Of a DNA stretch of 64,000 bases, positions 63,438 to 64,000 are shown in pieces. The position numbers were made by a program, and so were the translations under genes. The first letter of the stretch is position 1; every line of letters starts with the position of its first letter. The notes below the pieces were generated by a model. The model ran no database searches. It had not been told where the DNA came from and saw nothing but the letters and a program-made list of their open reading frames with translations. Source of the DNA: Paraescarpia echinospica (taxonomy: Eukaryota > Annelida > Polychaeta > Sabellida > Siboglinidae); NCBI GenBank assembly GCA_020002185.1, contig CM034537.1, positions 15,197,262 to 15,261,261 on the forward strand, given 5' to 3'.

Positions 63438-64000
63438 TGTATATATATATATATTTACATAATACATATGTATACATATGATATGTATATACGTATATAT
63501 ATATATTGTATTTCTTTATATATTTTTATATAATATGGCATGCAGGCTGGTATATCTTAAATTACGCAATGGTATCATAAAAGAGTACAGTTTCACACAT
63601 TATTCAGCACATGTCAATTTTTTTTAACATATTGACCATATACGCTATATATATTGACCATGTACGCTTAGGTTCATATTGTATTTAATAATTACACAGC
63701 TAACAAATATAACTCGGTGGCAGCCACCTGCGCTAAAACTGTTTTGAAATTATTACCTCGACATTCCCAACGACACGTAAAATATTTGAAAACAATATGG
63801 ATATATGGGTACACAAACATACAGAGTAACAAACAAACAAACACAGAATCGTATCGTTATATAATGTAGAAGTGCATTTACATAATTATGTTCCACTAGA
63901 TGGGTGCAACGAGATATCTCTCTCGCCATACGTGATTACGGCAAACCTACCCGTATATAATTCTTAACATGTTTATGGACTTTGCAATCCTACGCGACCA
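63438..64000. other. AT-rich flank with microsatellites, no gene
   Basis: (TA)n and ATGTATATA-type repeats near 63440-63530, then unassigned sequence. Confidence 0.5.

Overview
This is a metazoan genomic window, probably from a marine invertebrate; the phylum cannot be fixed from the sequence. It has spliced genes with GT/AG introns, one exon of a rhodopsin-type GPCR, CR1-like LINEs with an SGNH-esterase ORF1, a Ty3/gypsy element, PIF/Harbinger, pogo and hAT transposons, and three Polinton/Maverick-type elements. Host coding sequence is almost absent: the window is a nest of mobile elements.

Layout. 1-3746: the end of a virus-like Polinton (Polinton A, genes on the minus strand): integrase cut by the window edge, a tiny membrane protein, a protein sharing a short MALVDP motif, a Cor-like basic protein, a packaging ATPase and a NADAR-domain protein. 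Three genes have a TATA box 42-43 nt before their ATG, and two others are coupled through TGATG/ATGA overlaps. 3747-13973: copy 1 of a segmental duplication, interrupted by a decayed 7.9-kb Harbinger-like transposon (5384-13240) that itself carries a short-LTR Ty3/gypsy element (7054-11817). 14439-14676: one GPCR exon. 16704-29334: a complete 12.6-kb Polinton-like element (element 1; 6-bp target duplication CACGCA). It encodes a five-exon protein-primed DNA polymerase B with N-terminal C2HC fingers, and a convergent C2HC-finger/MALVDP protein. I see no integrase, ATPase or capsid gene in it. 30788-44948: element 2 (6-bp target duplication CACCGT), a non-autonomous relative consisting of two arms of about 5 kb, made of satellite cassettes, in inverted orientation around a 0.5-kb spacer. 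A CR1-like LINE sits in its left arm and a SINE-like insert in its right arm. 45276-47602: copy 2 of the duplication, which supplies the empty sites for both Polinton A and the Harbinger insertion. 47336-64000: degenerate LINEs, a 316-bp hAT MITE, a pogo transposase, a minisatellite, an RTE-like LINE relic and two more CR1-like copies.

How the parts fit. Elements 1 and 2 share their terminal sequence (AGTAGTAAAGGAGG), a 6-bp target duplication and several satellite cassettes, so element 2 looks like a derivative mobilised by enzymes of an element-1-like or Polinton-A-like relative. The most unusual signal is the makeup of their terminal repeats. They are tandem arrays of motifs that resemble host transcription-factor sites: TCAAGGTCA and AGGTCAAAGGTCA (nuclear receptors), TTTGGCGGGAAA (E2F) and CCGCYAGRKGGCGC (CTCF). 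AAAATGGCG (YY1-like) repeats fill a polymerase intron, and CCGGAAGT/TGACGTC (ETS/CRE) repeats fill the element-2 spacer. The motif matches are visible in the sequence; their function is inference.
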